Origin: Corynebacterium sp. TAE3-ERU16
GTDB taxonomy: Bacteria > Actinomycetota > Actinomycetes > Mycobacteriales > Mycobacteriaceae
NCBI RefSeq assembly: GCF_019209935.1
Contig: NZ_JAHUTN010000004.1
Location: 186,001-250,000, forward strand
Direction of reading: 5' to 3'
Length of the DNA: 64,000 nt
Shown piece after piece: positions 19,141 through 26,496 of the stretch (its first letter is position 1; every line of letters begins with the position of its first letter). Below the pieces are notes generated by a model. The model did no database searches, was not told where the DNA came from, and saw nothing but the letters and a program-made list of their open reading frames with translations. A program made the position numbers and the translations under genes.

Positions 19141-20085
19141 CTACCAGCCCCGATAGCTCTCGTACAGCTTCTTTCCGAGCCACCAGAGCAGCCAGCCGAA
19201 CAGAGCGCACCCGCCTAGGGCGGCGAGGGCAATGAGTGCCTTCGCCCACCAAGCACTCGCGTCGGCGAACGAGTCCCAGGCCCATCCGAGCAGCGGTCCG
19301 AGGCCGAGCATCTGCGTGATCCCACCAACCATCCCCGTGAGCATGATGAACGCGACGGTGAACGGGAGGAGGGCAAGGCACATACGACCGACCGTCGCCC
19401 AGGTGACCTTCGCCGAGAGCCGCTCGACTCGCCGCTCGGCCCGTCCGACAGTGCTGACCACTTCGCGGGCCCGGTCGGTCACCTCGGCGAGCTTCTCGGT
19501 GCCGAGCCTGACCACCCGCTCTTCGAGCCCCTCGACGGTCTTTTCGACCCTCTGGACGGGAACCTCGACGGCCTTTGCAAGTCGGTCATCGAGTACCTTC
19601 ACAGCGTGCTCGGTGAGCCTGTCCGTGTCGATACGGACGTGGCCGCGCTTGCGCACGGCCTCGGCGAGGTCAGCCGAGGCCGAAGCCGTCATCTTCAGCT
19701 CCTCGCTGATCTTCGTCGTCATCGAGTACGCGGCCAGGTCCGCCCGGGTCACCGAGGACCCGCCGGGCAGCTTCACGACCTCGCTGCTGCTCAGCTGCTG
19801 CGCGACGGCGCTCAGCGTCTTCTCGATTTCGGTCAGCCGCCTCTTCGTCTCGGCGTCGAGCGGCAGCGTGGAGGGCAACTCGAGCCGCGGCGAGGTCGAC
19901 AGGCGATCCAGCCGTATCGTCTGCTCCTCGTCCATCACCTTCACGTACCCGGTCAGGTCGGCGACGGCCTTCGTCAGCCGCTCGATCTGCTGCCTGTCGG
20001 CGTCGCGCTGTGAGATCAAGGCCTCCAGGAGCTCGGTAGTCTTCTGCTGCTCGTCGGCCTGCTTGATCCTGTCCAGTGCTCCCAT
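19141..20085 (-). CDS. Coiled-coil membrane protein of the mobilization operon
   Basis: 314 residues from the ATG at 20085 (AAGGGACAG upstream). A long coiled-coil region (about 1-225, rich in Glu, Lys, Leu and Arg with DRLTKAV-like heptads) is followed by two membrane segments at about 235-262 and 280-305, ending KKLYESYRGW. Such proteins follow relaxase genes in actinobacterial mobilizable elements and may link the relaxosome to the membrane; that role is inferred. It overlaps the relaxase frame by 416 bases in another frame. Confidence 0.7.
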   Translation of the reverse strand: MGALDRIKQADEQQKTTELLEALISQRDADRQQIERLTKAVADLTGYVKVMDEEQTIRLDRLSTSPRLELPSTLPLDAETKRRLTEIEKTLSAVAQQLSSSEVVKLPGGSSVTRADLAAYSMTTKISEELKMTASASADLAEAVRKRGHVRIDTDRLTEHAVKVLDDRLAKAVEVPVQRVEKTVEGLEERVVRLGTEKLAEVTDRAREVVSTVGRAERRVERLSAKVTWATVGRMCLALLPFTVAFIMLTGMVGGITQMLGLGPLLGWAWDSFADASAWWAKALIALAALGGCALFGWLLWWLGKKLYESYRGW

Positions 20086-20908
20086 GAGCCTGTCCCTTCT
20101 GTGAGTGGTAGTCAAAGATCTCTTGAGCACCTTCGGCGGTGAACTCGGGTGTCAGCGCCGAGGCCTTCTTCCGGCCGAGCTTCCCGTTGTCATCCCGGCG
20201 CATCTTGTAACTCCAGCCGTCGCGGTTCGTCACCGCGAGCGTGACCCCGCGCTCGGCGAGGACGTGCTCGAACGCCCCGCGATTCGTTGAGCGCGAGTCG
20301 GTCAGTGCGTCATAGACCTTGTCCCCGAGGGCCTGCTCGAATCCGCCCGGCGCGAAGTCCTCGCGCCGCAGCTCCCAGTCGGGCTTCGGTTCCGCGGGAT
20401 CGGGGAGCATACGCAGACCCTCGTCTGCCATCAGCTCGTCGTTCAGCTGGCGCAATCCGTGCTTCCACGATGTGTACCGCTGGAGGCTCTTACCGGTGAG
20501 GTTGTCGTGGTTGATGACCAGGATGTGTGCATGCCCGTGACCTCCGGCGGAATCAGAGTGCACCGCGACCATGTAGTCAGCGCTGTGCATGCGTTCCGCG
20601 AGTTCGACGGCCACGTCCCGGATGCGCTCAAGGTCGGCCTGCGAGGTCACGTCGAACTCGTCAGGGTGGAACGCCAGAACGTAGCTCTGAAGTTGGTTCG
20701 TCCGGCCATGAGCAGCGGCGTGCGCCTCAGCACACGCGATGAACTCCGCCGGAGTCGACCCGCCGTCGACCATGGACATCGCATACGCGGCGGCACGCGT
20801 CGATCCGACCCTGAGCAGCTCCCTGCGCACCTCAGGGTCACGCCCGTAGAGGATGTACCCCACGGCTCCTGCAGCGTTGGTCGAGGGGCGGACGTTCACG
20901 GTGCTCAT
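19670..20908 (-). CDS. Relaxase / mobilization nuclease
   Basis: 412 residues as an open frame. The relaxase three-histidine motif is seen as GGHGHAHILV at about residue 124, and the N-terminal VNVRPSTNAAGAVGYILYG fits actinobacterial MobA/VirD2-like relaxases. Residues to about 270 look like normal protein. After QEIFDYHSQKGQ the frame is Arg/Ala/Asp-rich and lies over the downstream coiled-coil gene, so the true C-terminus may be less conserved or chance-open. The start overlaps mobC by 4 bases. It nicks oriT and pilots the strand during transfer. Confidence 0.85.
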   Translation of the reverse strand: MSTVNVRPSTNAAGAVGYILYGRDPEVRRELLRVGSTRAAAYAMSMVDGGSTPAEFIACAEAHAAAHGRTNQLQSYVLAFHPDEFDVTSQADLERIRDVAVELAERMHSADYMVAVHSDSAGGHGHAHILVINHDNLTGKSLQRYTSWKHGLRQLNDELMADEGLRMLPDPAEPKPDWELRREDFAPGGFEQALGDKVYDALTDSRSTNRGAFEHVLAERGVTLAVTNRDGWSYKMRRDDNGKLGRKKASALTPEFTAEGAQEIFDYHSQKGQAHGSTGQDQAGRRAAEDYRAPGGLDLTARRRQAADRAADEGRRRPDRVREGDGRGADDTAGSPVDLAAARVALHAAARRRDEEAADRNREDAERRRAAAEQQRGREAARRVLGDPGGPGRVLDDDEDQRGAEDDGFGLG

Positions 20909-21585
20909 GTCCGCGTCCGATCGCCGAGCGAGGCACGCACCTCGTCCACCGCAACCATCACCTCGTGAAGGAGGCCGTCATCGACGGCAGCACTCTTGCG
21001 GAGCGCCTGGTTCAGGTTCACACCAACTCGACGCAGCTGCTCTACTGCAGGAACAAGAGACGTAGGCGTCGCCTCCTTCACTCCCGCGTTGTTCTCCAGC
21101 TGATCGACCTTCGAGGATCTCGAGTCCAGCGCGTCGAGCATGACGGCACGAGCCCATGCGCTCGGCTTGACTCCGAGCACGTGGGCACGGCGGCGGATCG
21201 CATCGCGATCAGCCACCGTCAGCCGCACGTCGAGAGAGACCTCCCGACGACGGCTGTTCCGAGGCTCCACCGGAGCCTCGGCCGACTCTGCCCTCTGCGC
21301 AGCACCACGACCGGTGTTCACCTGGGAATCGTGGTGCAGCTCCGCTGCCAGGGCCGGGTCTTCCGCACACCCCTCCGTACGAGCACGACCAGCGCTGCTT
21401 GGGGAGTCGGGCTCGCTCTCCGGGGCGTACGGAAGACGGCCAGCAGGGTTCTTGTCGGACATTTCGCTGGCGCTCATGTCCTCCAAGAACCGCTGGCCCT
21501 CGTCCTCGGTCGCTGCGCTCCCTGCGGGCGAGGGGGTCCCGGGACGCTGGCGCAGGTCCCGGATCGAAGTCGTCAGCCGTTCCAC
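20905..21585 (-). CDS. mobC: Mobilization accessory protein MobC
   Basis: 226 residues. The first 110 are low-complexity and hydrophilic. The C-terminal half has a ribbon-helix-helix-like start (VSLDVRLTVADRDAIRRRA) and the MobC signature AVEQLRRVGVNLNQALRK at about residue 180. MobC helps the relaxase open DNA at oriT. It overlaps the relaxase by an ATGA junction and the upstream gene by 13 bases. Confidence 0.85.
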   Translation of the reverse strand: MERLTTSIRDLRQRPGTPSPAGSAATEDEGQRFLEDMSASEMSDKNPAGRLPYAPESEPDSPSSAGRARTEGCAEDPALAAELHHDSQVNTGRGAAQRAESAEAPVEPRNSRRREVSLDVRLTVADRDAIRRRAHVLGVKPSAWARAVMLDALDSRSSKVDQLENNAGVKEATPTSLVPAVEQLRRVGVNLNQALRKSAAVDDGLLHEVMVAVDEVRASLGDRTRT

Positions 21586-21896
21586 GGTGCCGCCTCCTCA
21601 TGCTCGGGATCGACGGTCTGCGAGGCAGTCCCGTCGTTCACCGATCCCGAAGACGATGCCGCCTTCTTCGCACGCCTTGACCTCTTCGCCTTCTCTGCCT
21701 CCAGGGCATCGGCCGCCTCCTGAGAGAGCCGGTCGTAGAGGCCGGGGCTCTGGGCGCGCAGCAGATCGATGACCTTCCCGTCGATACGGCGCTGCTCGGC
21801 AGCGGCGGCACGCTTGAGCTTTGCGATGCGCTCGGACGCACGGCGGCGCTCCTGCTCGATCAGCTCGTCGAGGTTGGTCGTGGTCTTGTTGCTCAT
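21573..21896 (-). CDS. Small helical protein in the mobilization operon
   Basis: 107 residues, starting MSNKTTTNLDELIEQERRRA, highly charged and predicted mostly helical, with a basic AKRSRRAKKAA patch before an acidic tail. It overlaps mobC by 13 bases. The family is not recognised. Its position suggests a DNA-binding or relaxosome accessory role, but this is inference. Confidence 0.65.
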   Translation of the reverse strand: MSNKTTTNLDELIEQERRRASERIAKLKRAAAAEQRRIDGKVIDLLRAQSPGLYDRLSQEAADALEAEKAKRSRRAKKAASSSGSVNDGTASQTVDPEHEEAAPWNG

Positions 21897-21898
21897 GG

Positions 21899-22231
21899 TC
21901 AGTTCTCCTCTTCGTTCAGGGTGTCGCCCTCTCCGAGGGCCATTGATACGATCTCGGCCGGAAGATCGAGGGCAGCGATGATCGCGTCTTCGGGCACACC
22001 TTCGTCTCGTGCTTCCTGCACGTCCTCACGGAGCCGGTCGAGCACCGCGCCAAGCACGAGTGCCTCAGAGCGCAGGGACCCCTCGATCGTGGTGCGCCTG
22101 GGGTCGCGGGCCTGCCAGGCGTCGCCGGGAGCGCGTCCACTGATGAGCCAGTCCGTTAACGCGACGCGCACCGTGTTCCAGTCCTGCATGTCCTGGATCA
22201 GGTCGTCGAGCATCTGGTCGTCGTTCTTCAT
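21899..22231 (-). CDS. Small acidic hypothetical protein in the element operon
   Basis: 110 residues, starts MKNDDQMLDDLIQDMQDWNT, acidic, probably helical, no membrane segment. It lies 2 bases before the next gene and 28 bases after the polymerase, so it is co-transcribed. I do not recognise it. Confidence 0.6.
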   Translation of the reverse strand: MKNDDQMLDDLIQDMQDWNTVRVALTDWLISGRAPGDAWQARDPRRTTIEGSLRSEALVLGAVLDRLREDVQEARDEGVPEDAIIAALDLPAEIVSMALGEGDTLNEEEN

Positions 22232-22259
22232 GGGCGTTCCTTACGGGTCGTTGAGCTGG

Positions 22260-25253
22260 TCAGTACGGGAGCCGGTCGGCGTCCGTGGGGTGTTCGCCGG
22301 GAGACATGGACTTCATCCGGCCGAGGTATGGGTCGAGCGTGTCGATGGGGAGCATCTGGGACGCCCGCTCGGGCCGGCGGGCGTTGTCCCAGTCGCCGCG
22401 CGATACGGTGCCGAGCCCCCACTCGCCGAGCCAGTCGAGTCGCTCGGTGATGCTCAGCGAGCGGTCAGCGAGCGTCGGGATCGAGACCACACCCTGGCGA
22501 TGCGCCATTACGATGGACATCAGGACAGCGCGCTGCGGGGTCCTGATGCGGCGGCCCTTACCGTGCGCGAACTTCAGGTTCCAGTTGCGCCACTGAGCGA
22601 CGGTGCGCAAGCATCCCGTCTCGGCCATGTCGCGGGCGATCTGGCGAGCGCGCAGGCAGTCCTCGACTCGCTCCCACGGGTGCGTGGTGAAGGTCGCAAT
22701 CTCGTGGGTGGTGCCGTCGGGCAGGGGCACCATTTCGGGCGTCATGGAGGGCATGACGGGCCTGCGCTTGAGGTCGTAGTCCATCGAGACCGAGCGTTCG
22801 ACCCGGGACGGCAGGAAGTCCTTCCGGCCCTCCGTACGAGACAGCTCCTGGAACGACGGAAACCTGGTGTATCCGTTCGGGACCCGTCCTTCGCGGGTCA
22901 CGACGGAGGCCAGCAGCAGCTCACGGTCCTTGGCGCTGTCAGGGACAACGCCCTTTGGGGCCTTGAGGCCGTTGTGAGCGCACACGCCGCCGAGGTCGAG
23001 GGAGACGTTCCCACGCGTCGTGAAGTTCACCAGGCCGGACTGCGCATGCTTGGCTTCCCAGATAGACGGATCCCCGGTCAGAGCGGTCCTGGCGTCGCTG
23101 AGCACCTCCTTCAGCCCGTAGAGGTCCAGGGCGGCGACCTCGGTCACGGTGGCGTTCGTGATGAAGCCGTCGGTGGTCACTGAGTAGACGTCCCTACCGT
23201 TCTCGTTCAGCTGGTTCATCGTCGCCAGCAGCTGTGCACGCACCAGAGACGTGGTGGTGGCCGCGTGGTAGGGGCTGGACACGGCGGAACCGCCGACGTT
23301 GCCCATCTCTTGCGCACGTGCATCCCAGGACCGCTGCTCAGCAACGTCCTGCGCCGTCTTGCCGTAAATGCTGTTCACGGCGGTCTTGAGAGTCTGCTCC
23401 TCCAGCGAGCCCTTGCCGAACAGCGCCTTGGCCGCGTTGCGGTCGTCGATGAGCTGCTTGACGCCATGCCGGAGGGAGAGACTCGGGCCACCGTTCTGCC
23501 GCAGCTCACGACCCAGGTACCCGATCTGGCAGTGCACCTCAGCACCGAGTCTGAGCGCGAGCCACAGCTCAGGACCGCACACCCACGTCCCGGCGACGCC
23601 CTCGGACGTGCGCGGATAGATGAGCGTCCCATCGGCGACGATGGGCAGGCACGGGTACAACACGTCAGCCGGGAATGCGAAGGAGACGAACCCGACGAAG
23701 GGCGTCGTCGCCGTCGGAACGTCATCGATGGTGATGACGCGTTCGTGCGCGACATCCTCGATAGCACCGGCCTCCCAGTCGAGGTCACGCACCAGCGCCA
23801 TCGCCGTCGGGTACGCGTTCCGTGCGTCGATGTCCACGGTCGGGAAGGCGTAATAGCCCGGCATTGGGCACGAGTTCAAGCCACCGTGGTAAGCGCGAGC
23901 GAATGCCGTGGACAGCTGAGCTGCTGCGCCGTCGAGCGGGTTGCGCCCCCGCTTCGCGTAGAAGCTCAGCCGGTCGCCTTCCTCGACGGCCTCGACACCC
24001 TCGTCCTCGTCCACCAGCCCAGCGAACAGCCGACGGAACTCAGCAGGAGAGGACGCTTCGAGGTAGGCACTGCCCGCGTTGACGAGCGCGGCAGCGGCAC
24101 CACCGCTGAGCGTGATCGGCGGGACGGTGCCGTCGCCCCACAACCGGGCGAGGTACTCCACGACGATGACGGCGTCGTTGACGCCGTACTCCAGGAACTC
24201 CGCCAAGTGTTCGCGCCGGTAGTCGGTCATCCTGGAGATCCAGCCATCCGGCACGTCGAGCTTCGCGACGCCGCACGCCTCGCCGAGCGCTGTCAGCGTC
24301 TTTTTCCCAGCAGGAGCCTGCGACATGGTGTCGCGCACGGTCACCGACAGGCTCTGCCACCAATGCCCGTTCTCGTTGCCGCGCTGCGAGCGAAACGGCA
24401 GGAGACTAACAAGGCCACCAGCAGCTGAGGTCAGGCGGACGAGGACGTCCAGCTCCCGAGCCTTCCCGCCCGAGCGGAACGTCGTGAGGTCTGCTGCCCC
24501 GTAGTGGCAGGCAAGGACGAGGGGAACCCTCAGCCTCGCCAATGCCTCGCGGCGCTCCTCCCAGTCCTCAGACCAGAACATGCCACGGGGCACGCCTCGC
24601 GAACCCACCGCATCAGGCACCAGAGGCGAGCGCCACAGCTCAGCAGCAGCGACTACGGTCCACAGTGCCGTGTGCAGCGAGATACGCGCGCCGGAGCCCA
24701 ACGGAGGCAGGATGACGACCTCGACCATCACCGACGGATCGAGTGGATCCGGCACGGCGAACTGGTAAGAGTCGACGACCCGAGCGCCGCCCACGATCGT
24801 GAACTCCGTGTCTAGGCCGACGACGATCCCGGCGCGGCCCGTGCCCATCGCCTTTACCGACGAGAGATCGCCGAACGCCGTCGCGGTTACGGACTTGCTC
24901 GCGACGACAGCGCTCGGCGCGAGCGGCGCCGAGCCGGTCTCAGAACCACGGTCACACGGTCGAGACTCGGGGCTCCCCATAGCGGCTTGTGACCGTGCCC
25001 GAATATCTTCCCCACGACCAGGGGAAACACCCGTCTCGGAGGGGCCTAGTAAGTGTGACAGTTCGGAACTGTCACATCCGGCGGCCGGATTCTCGGATTC
25101 TGACTCCCCACTGGTTGAGACATCCTTGGGCACGGTTGCACCACCGCTGACCGCTTCTCGGGCGCGACGTCGCACGAGCACCTCGAAGACGATGCCGCGC
25201 CGTGCGCCATCAGTGATCTCGTGACGCGCCCAGCCGAAGGCCGCGGCGCTCAT
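22260..25253 (-). CDS. Family B DNA polymerase, pipolin-like
   Basis: 997 residues. Residues 1-135 are low-complexity. A 3'-5' exonuclease domain has Exo I GLDTEF (Asp148/Glu150), an Exo II region at about 248-256 and Exo III YGVND (Tyr356, Asp360). The polymerase domain has motif A DARNAYP (Asp476-Pro482), motif B KTAVNSIYG (Lys623-Gly631) and motif C SVTTDGF (Asp695). This set fits protein-primed or primer-independent (piPolB) family B enzymes; the TTDG form of motif C, recalled as typical of piPolB, favours the latter. It probably copies the excised element. It overlaps the HTH gene by 4 bases (ATGA). Confidence 0.85.
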   Translation of the reverse strand: MSAAAFGWARHEITDGARRGIVFEVLVRRRAREAVSGGATVPKDVSTSGESESENPAAGCDSSELSHLLGPSETGVSPGRGEDIRARSQAAMGSPESRPCDRGSETGSAPLAPSAVVASKSVTATAFGDLSSVKAMGTGRAGIVVGLDTEFTIVGGARVVDSYQFAVPDPLDPSVMVEVVILPPLGSGARISLHTALWTVVAAAELWRSPLVPDAVGSRGVPRGMFWSEDWEERREALARLRVPLVLACHYGAADLTTFRSGGKARELDVLVRLTSAAGGLVSLLPFRSQRGNENGHWWQSLSVTVRDTMSQAPAGKKTLTALGEACGVAKLDVPDGWISRMTDYRREHLAEFLEYGVNDAVIVVEYLARLWGDGTVPPITLSGGAAAALVNAGSAYLEASSPAEFRRLFAGLVDEDEGVEAVEEGDRLSFYAKRGRNPLDGAAAQLSTAFARAYHGGLNSCPMPGYYAFPTVDIDARNAYPTAMALVRDLDWEAGAIEDVAHERVITIDDVPTATTPFVGFVSFAFPADVLYPCLPIVADGTLIYPRTSEGVAGTWVCGPELWLALRLGAEVHCQIGYLGRELRQNGGPSLSLRHGVKQLIDDRNAAKALFGKGSLEEQTLKTAVNSIYGKTAQDVAEQRSWDARAQEMGNVGGSAVSSPYHAATTTSLVRAQLLATMNQLNENGRDVYSVTTDGFITNATVTEVAALDLYGLKEVLSDARTALTGDPSIWEAKHAQSGLVNFTTRGNVSLDLGGVCAHNGLKAPKGVVPDSAKDRELLLASVVTREGRVPNGYTRFPSFQELSRTEGRKDFLPSRVERSVSMDYDLKRRPVMPSMTPEMVPLPDGTTHEIATFTTHPWERVEDCLRARQIARDMAETGCLRTVAQWRNWNLKFAHGKGRRIRTPQRAVLMSIVMAHRQGVVSIPTLADRSLSITERLDWLGEWGLGTVSRGDWDNARRPERASQMLPIDTLDPYLGRMKSMSPGEHPTDADRLPY

Positions 25254-25546
25254 GACGCACTGCCGAAGATCGTGCTGAGGCGACGAACCTGGACGTCGCT
25301 CAGCGGGGGAGCGGAGGCGGCGAGCCGTTCTGCGGCGGCTTCGATCTCGTCGAAGGTCGCACGCTTGACGGTCACCGCGAGAGCGTCGAGGTCGGTGCGC
25401 AGAACTTTGACGCGCGAACCGACCTTGACGGCGGGCAGCCGGCCGTCAGCGATGTACTTCCGAAGTGTGGAGTAAGCGGAATAACCCTCGGCGGCTGCCT
25501 GCTGGAGGGTAAGAAAAGTGGACTGGACGTGGCGTGTCGAGGACAC
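25250..25546 (-). CDS. Excisionase-like HTH protein
   Basis: 98 residues from GTG. An HTH of the excisionase/MerR-like type is seen at about residues 12-55, with LTLQQAAAEGYSAYSTL, recognition-helix region KYIADGRLPAVKVGSRVKV and then LRTDLDAL. It is the first gene of the operon and probably binds element DNA, acting as directionality factor or repressor. Its Shine-Dalgarno GGGAG lies in a small hairpin (25550-25564) immediately before the start. Confidence 0.8.
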   Translation of the reverse strand: MSSTRHVQSTFLTLQQAAAEGYSAYSTLRKYIADGRLPAVKVGSRVKVLRTDLDALAVTVKRATFDEIEAAAERLAASAPPLSDVQVRRLSTIFGSAS

Positions 25547-25549
25547 AGG

Positions 25550-25564
25550 GACTCCCTAGGAGTC
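25550..25564 (-). promoter_or_regulatory. Hairpin sequestering the ribosome-binding site of the HTH gene
   Basis: GACTCC and GGAGTC arms with a 3-nt loop. On the minus strand the GGGAG that serves the GTG at 25546 is formed by the loop edge and 3' arm, so folding would hide it. Confidence 0.55.
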
Positions 25565-25596
25565 AATACCCGTGTACTCGTGGCCGCCTCTACGAT

Positions 25597-25777
25597 CCCT
25601 CACCTACCGATGAGGGCGGCTGCGCTCTGGCCTCTGTCCTCGTCGCTGGAGCGCCAGGCCCGACGAGTGTGGTTCGCAATCGGCCGGTCTACCCGAGCGC
25701 GTCCATCTCGCTCGGAACCCGTGACTCTGGCCTTTGACCTCGCGCCGGGAGTCACGCCGGTACCGCGAGTGTGGGTC
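25597..25777 (-). ncRNA. Two tandem double-hairpin units in the operon leader (structured RNA candidate)
   Basis: Unit A: short hairpin CCCTCA/TGAGGG (25597-25616), then GCGCTC/GAGCGC (25622-25627 with 25649-25654) around a 21-nt loop. Unit B: short hairpin CCGAGCG/CGCTCGG (25693-25715), then GTGACTC/GAGTCAC (25721-25727 with 25749-25755), also around a 21-nt loop. The loops align exactly 100 bases apart and share TGGCCTyTGwCCTCG (plus strand). After each long hairpin comes CGAGTGTGGkTC (25664 and 25766). Stem letters differ but pairing is kept, which argues for a selected fold. If transcribed from the candidate promoter at 25962-25967 it would be leader RNA of the HTH-polymerase-mob operon. 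No known riboswitch was recognised. Confidence 0.55.
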
Positions 25778-25843
25778 ACCAGTGGCAGTCGGAGGAGCCC
25801 ATCCCTTGTGCCCGACACGCGACCCTGCCCTGTTATCCGAAGG

Positions 25844-25860
25844 TGGCGGGTCGCCCGCCA
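25844..25860. repeat. Inverted repeat in the operon leader
   Basis: TGGCGGG-TCG-CCCGCCA, 7-bp perfect arms with a 3-base loop. It lies between the candidate promoter and the tandem hairpin units, and could be a further structural part of the leader. Confidence 0.5.
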
Positions 25861-25935
25861 GTCCCTCTTACCCCGGTGTGCTCGTGCTGGGGTCTTCATC
25901 TTTTCCGCCGGATGAGCACTGCTCCGGTCGGGGTA

Positions 25936-25990
25936 GTAGTCGACGTTCGACTACGCCATCAATTATAGCAAGGTGGGACGCGGTTTGGCA
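25936..25990 (-). promoter_or_regulatory. Candidate promoter and operator of the HTH-polymerase-mob operon
   Basis: On the minus strand a perfect TATAAT lies at 25967-25962, with a weak -35 (TGCCAA) about 17 bases upstream. A perfect palindrome GTAGTCGA-CGT-TCGACTAC (25936-25954) covers the expected transcription start, a good place for autoregulation by the HTH protein. The palindrome may instead be part of the right attachment site. Confidence 0.5.
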
Positions 25991-26214
25991 GTTGAGAGCG
26001 TAAGACATGGAGATCAACACATAAGTAATGTTCGGAACGTGGTGGACTTCAAGTTCAACGTTTAGCCAACTGTCCATCACTGCTTCTGTGATCTCCGTCC
26101 CGCGCCGCACCCGTGCTGGGCACCGGGCAAGATGTGGAACCGGGGCCCTCCCGGATCATGGACCTGGACTTTAACGCCTGGCGTCAATGACGGATTCCGT
26201 TATACACTGCTGAT
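25955..26214. other. Right flank of the element, region before higB
   Basis: No complete gene. A plus-strand frame of 42 codons without a start (25940-26065) ends NVVDFKFNV and stop with coding-like third positions, and may be the tail of a gene cut by integration. An 8-bp inverted repeat GGAGATCA ... TGATCTCC (26009-26016 and 26089-26096) brackets this tail. The right end of the element is probably somewhere in 25.93-26.10 kb. Confidence 0.35.
26172..26206 (+). promoter_or_regulatory. higBA promoter and candidate HigA operator
   Basis: A -10-like TATACA at 26201-26206 lies 8 bases before the higB GTG. Just upstream is the palindrome CGTCA-A-TGACG (26182-26192) nested within TAACG ... CGTTA, placed where the antitoxin could repress its own operon. 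Confidence 0.5.
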
Positions 26215-26496
26215 GTGATCAGATCGTTCGGCAACAGGGACACCGAGCATATCTGGCAGGAGAAGTACGTCAGGAGCATCGATCGGACGGTTCAGCGGAA
26301 GGCCCTCAGGAAACTCGAGCTCATCCACGCTGCCAAGGATGTTTCGGATCTGCGAATACCTCCGGGTAACCGGCTGGAGCGCCTGATCGGTGACCGACGA
26401 GGACAATACAGTATTCGTGTCAACGCCCAGTGGCGTATCTGTTTCATCTGGAGGAAGGGAGGTGCGGACAATGTCGAACTCGTCGACTATCACTGA
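26215..26496 (+). CDS. higB: HigB/RelE-family toxin
   Basis: 93 residues from GTG. IRSFGNRDTEHIW at the start, LRKLELIHAAKDVSDLRIPP in the middle and YSIRVNAQWRICFIW near the end match the HigB toxin fold, with the Arg and Trp of RINxQWRxCF. HigB is a ribosome-dependent mRNA endonuclease. It overlaps higA by 26 bases, with toxin before antitoxin as usual for higBA. Confidence 0.92.
   Translation: MIRSFGNRDTEHIWQEKYVRSIDRTVQRKALRKLELIHAAKDVSDLRIPPGNRLERLIGDRRGQYSIRVNAQWRICFIWRKGGADNVELVDYH

Noticed and set aside
25597..25777. The tandem units as a CRISPR array
   Set aside because: Only two units, the similar parts are diverged, and there are no unique spacers or cas genes.
25529..25915. 128-codon plus-strand ORF across the operon leader
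   Set aside because: Low-complexity Arg/Pro/Ser translation running over hairpins; no start signal or family.
16021..26033. AATGTTCG shared near 16022 and 26027 as att core direct repeat
   Set aside because: Eight bases are expected by chance over this distance, and serine integrase cores are usually shorter and flanked by recognisable inverted arms, which are not seen.
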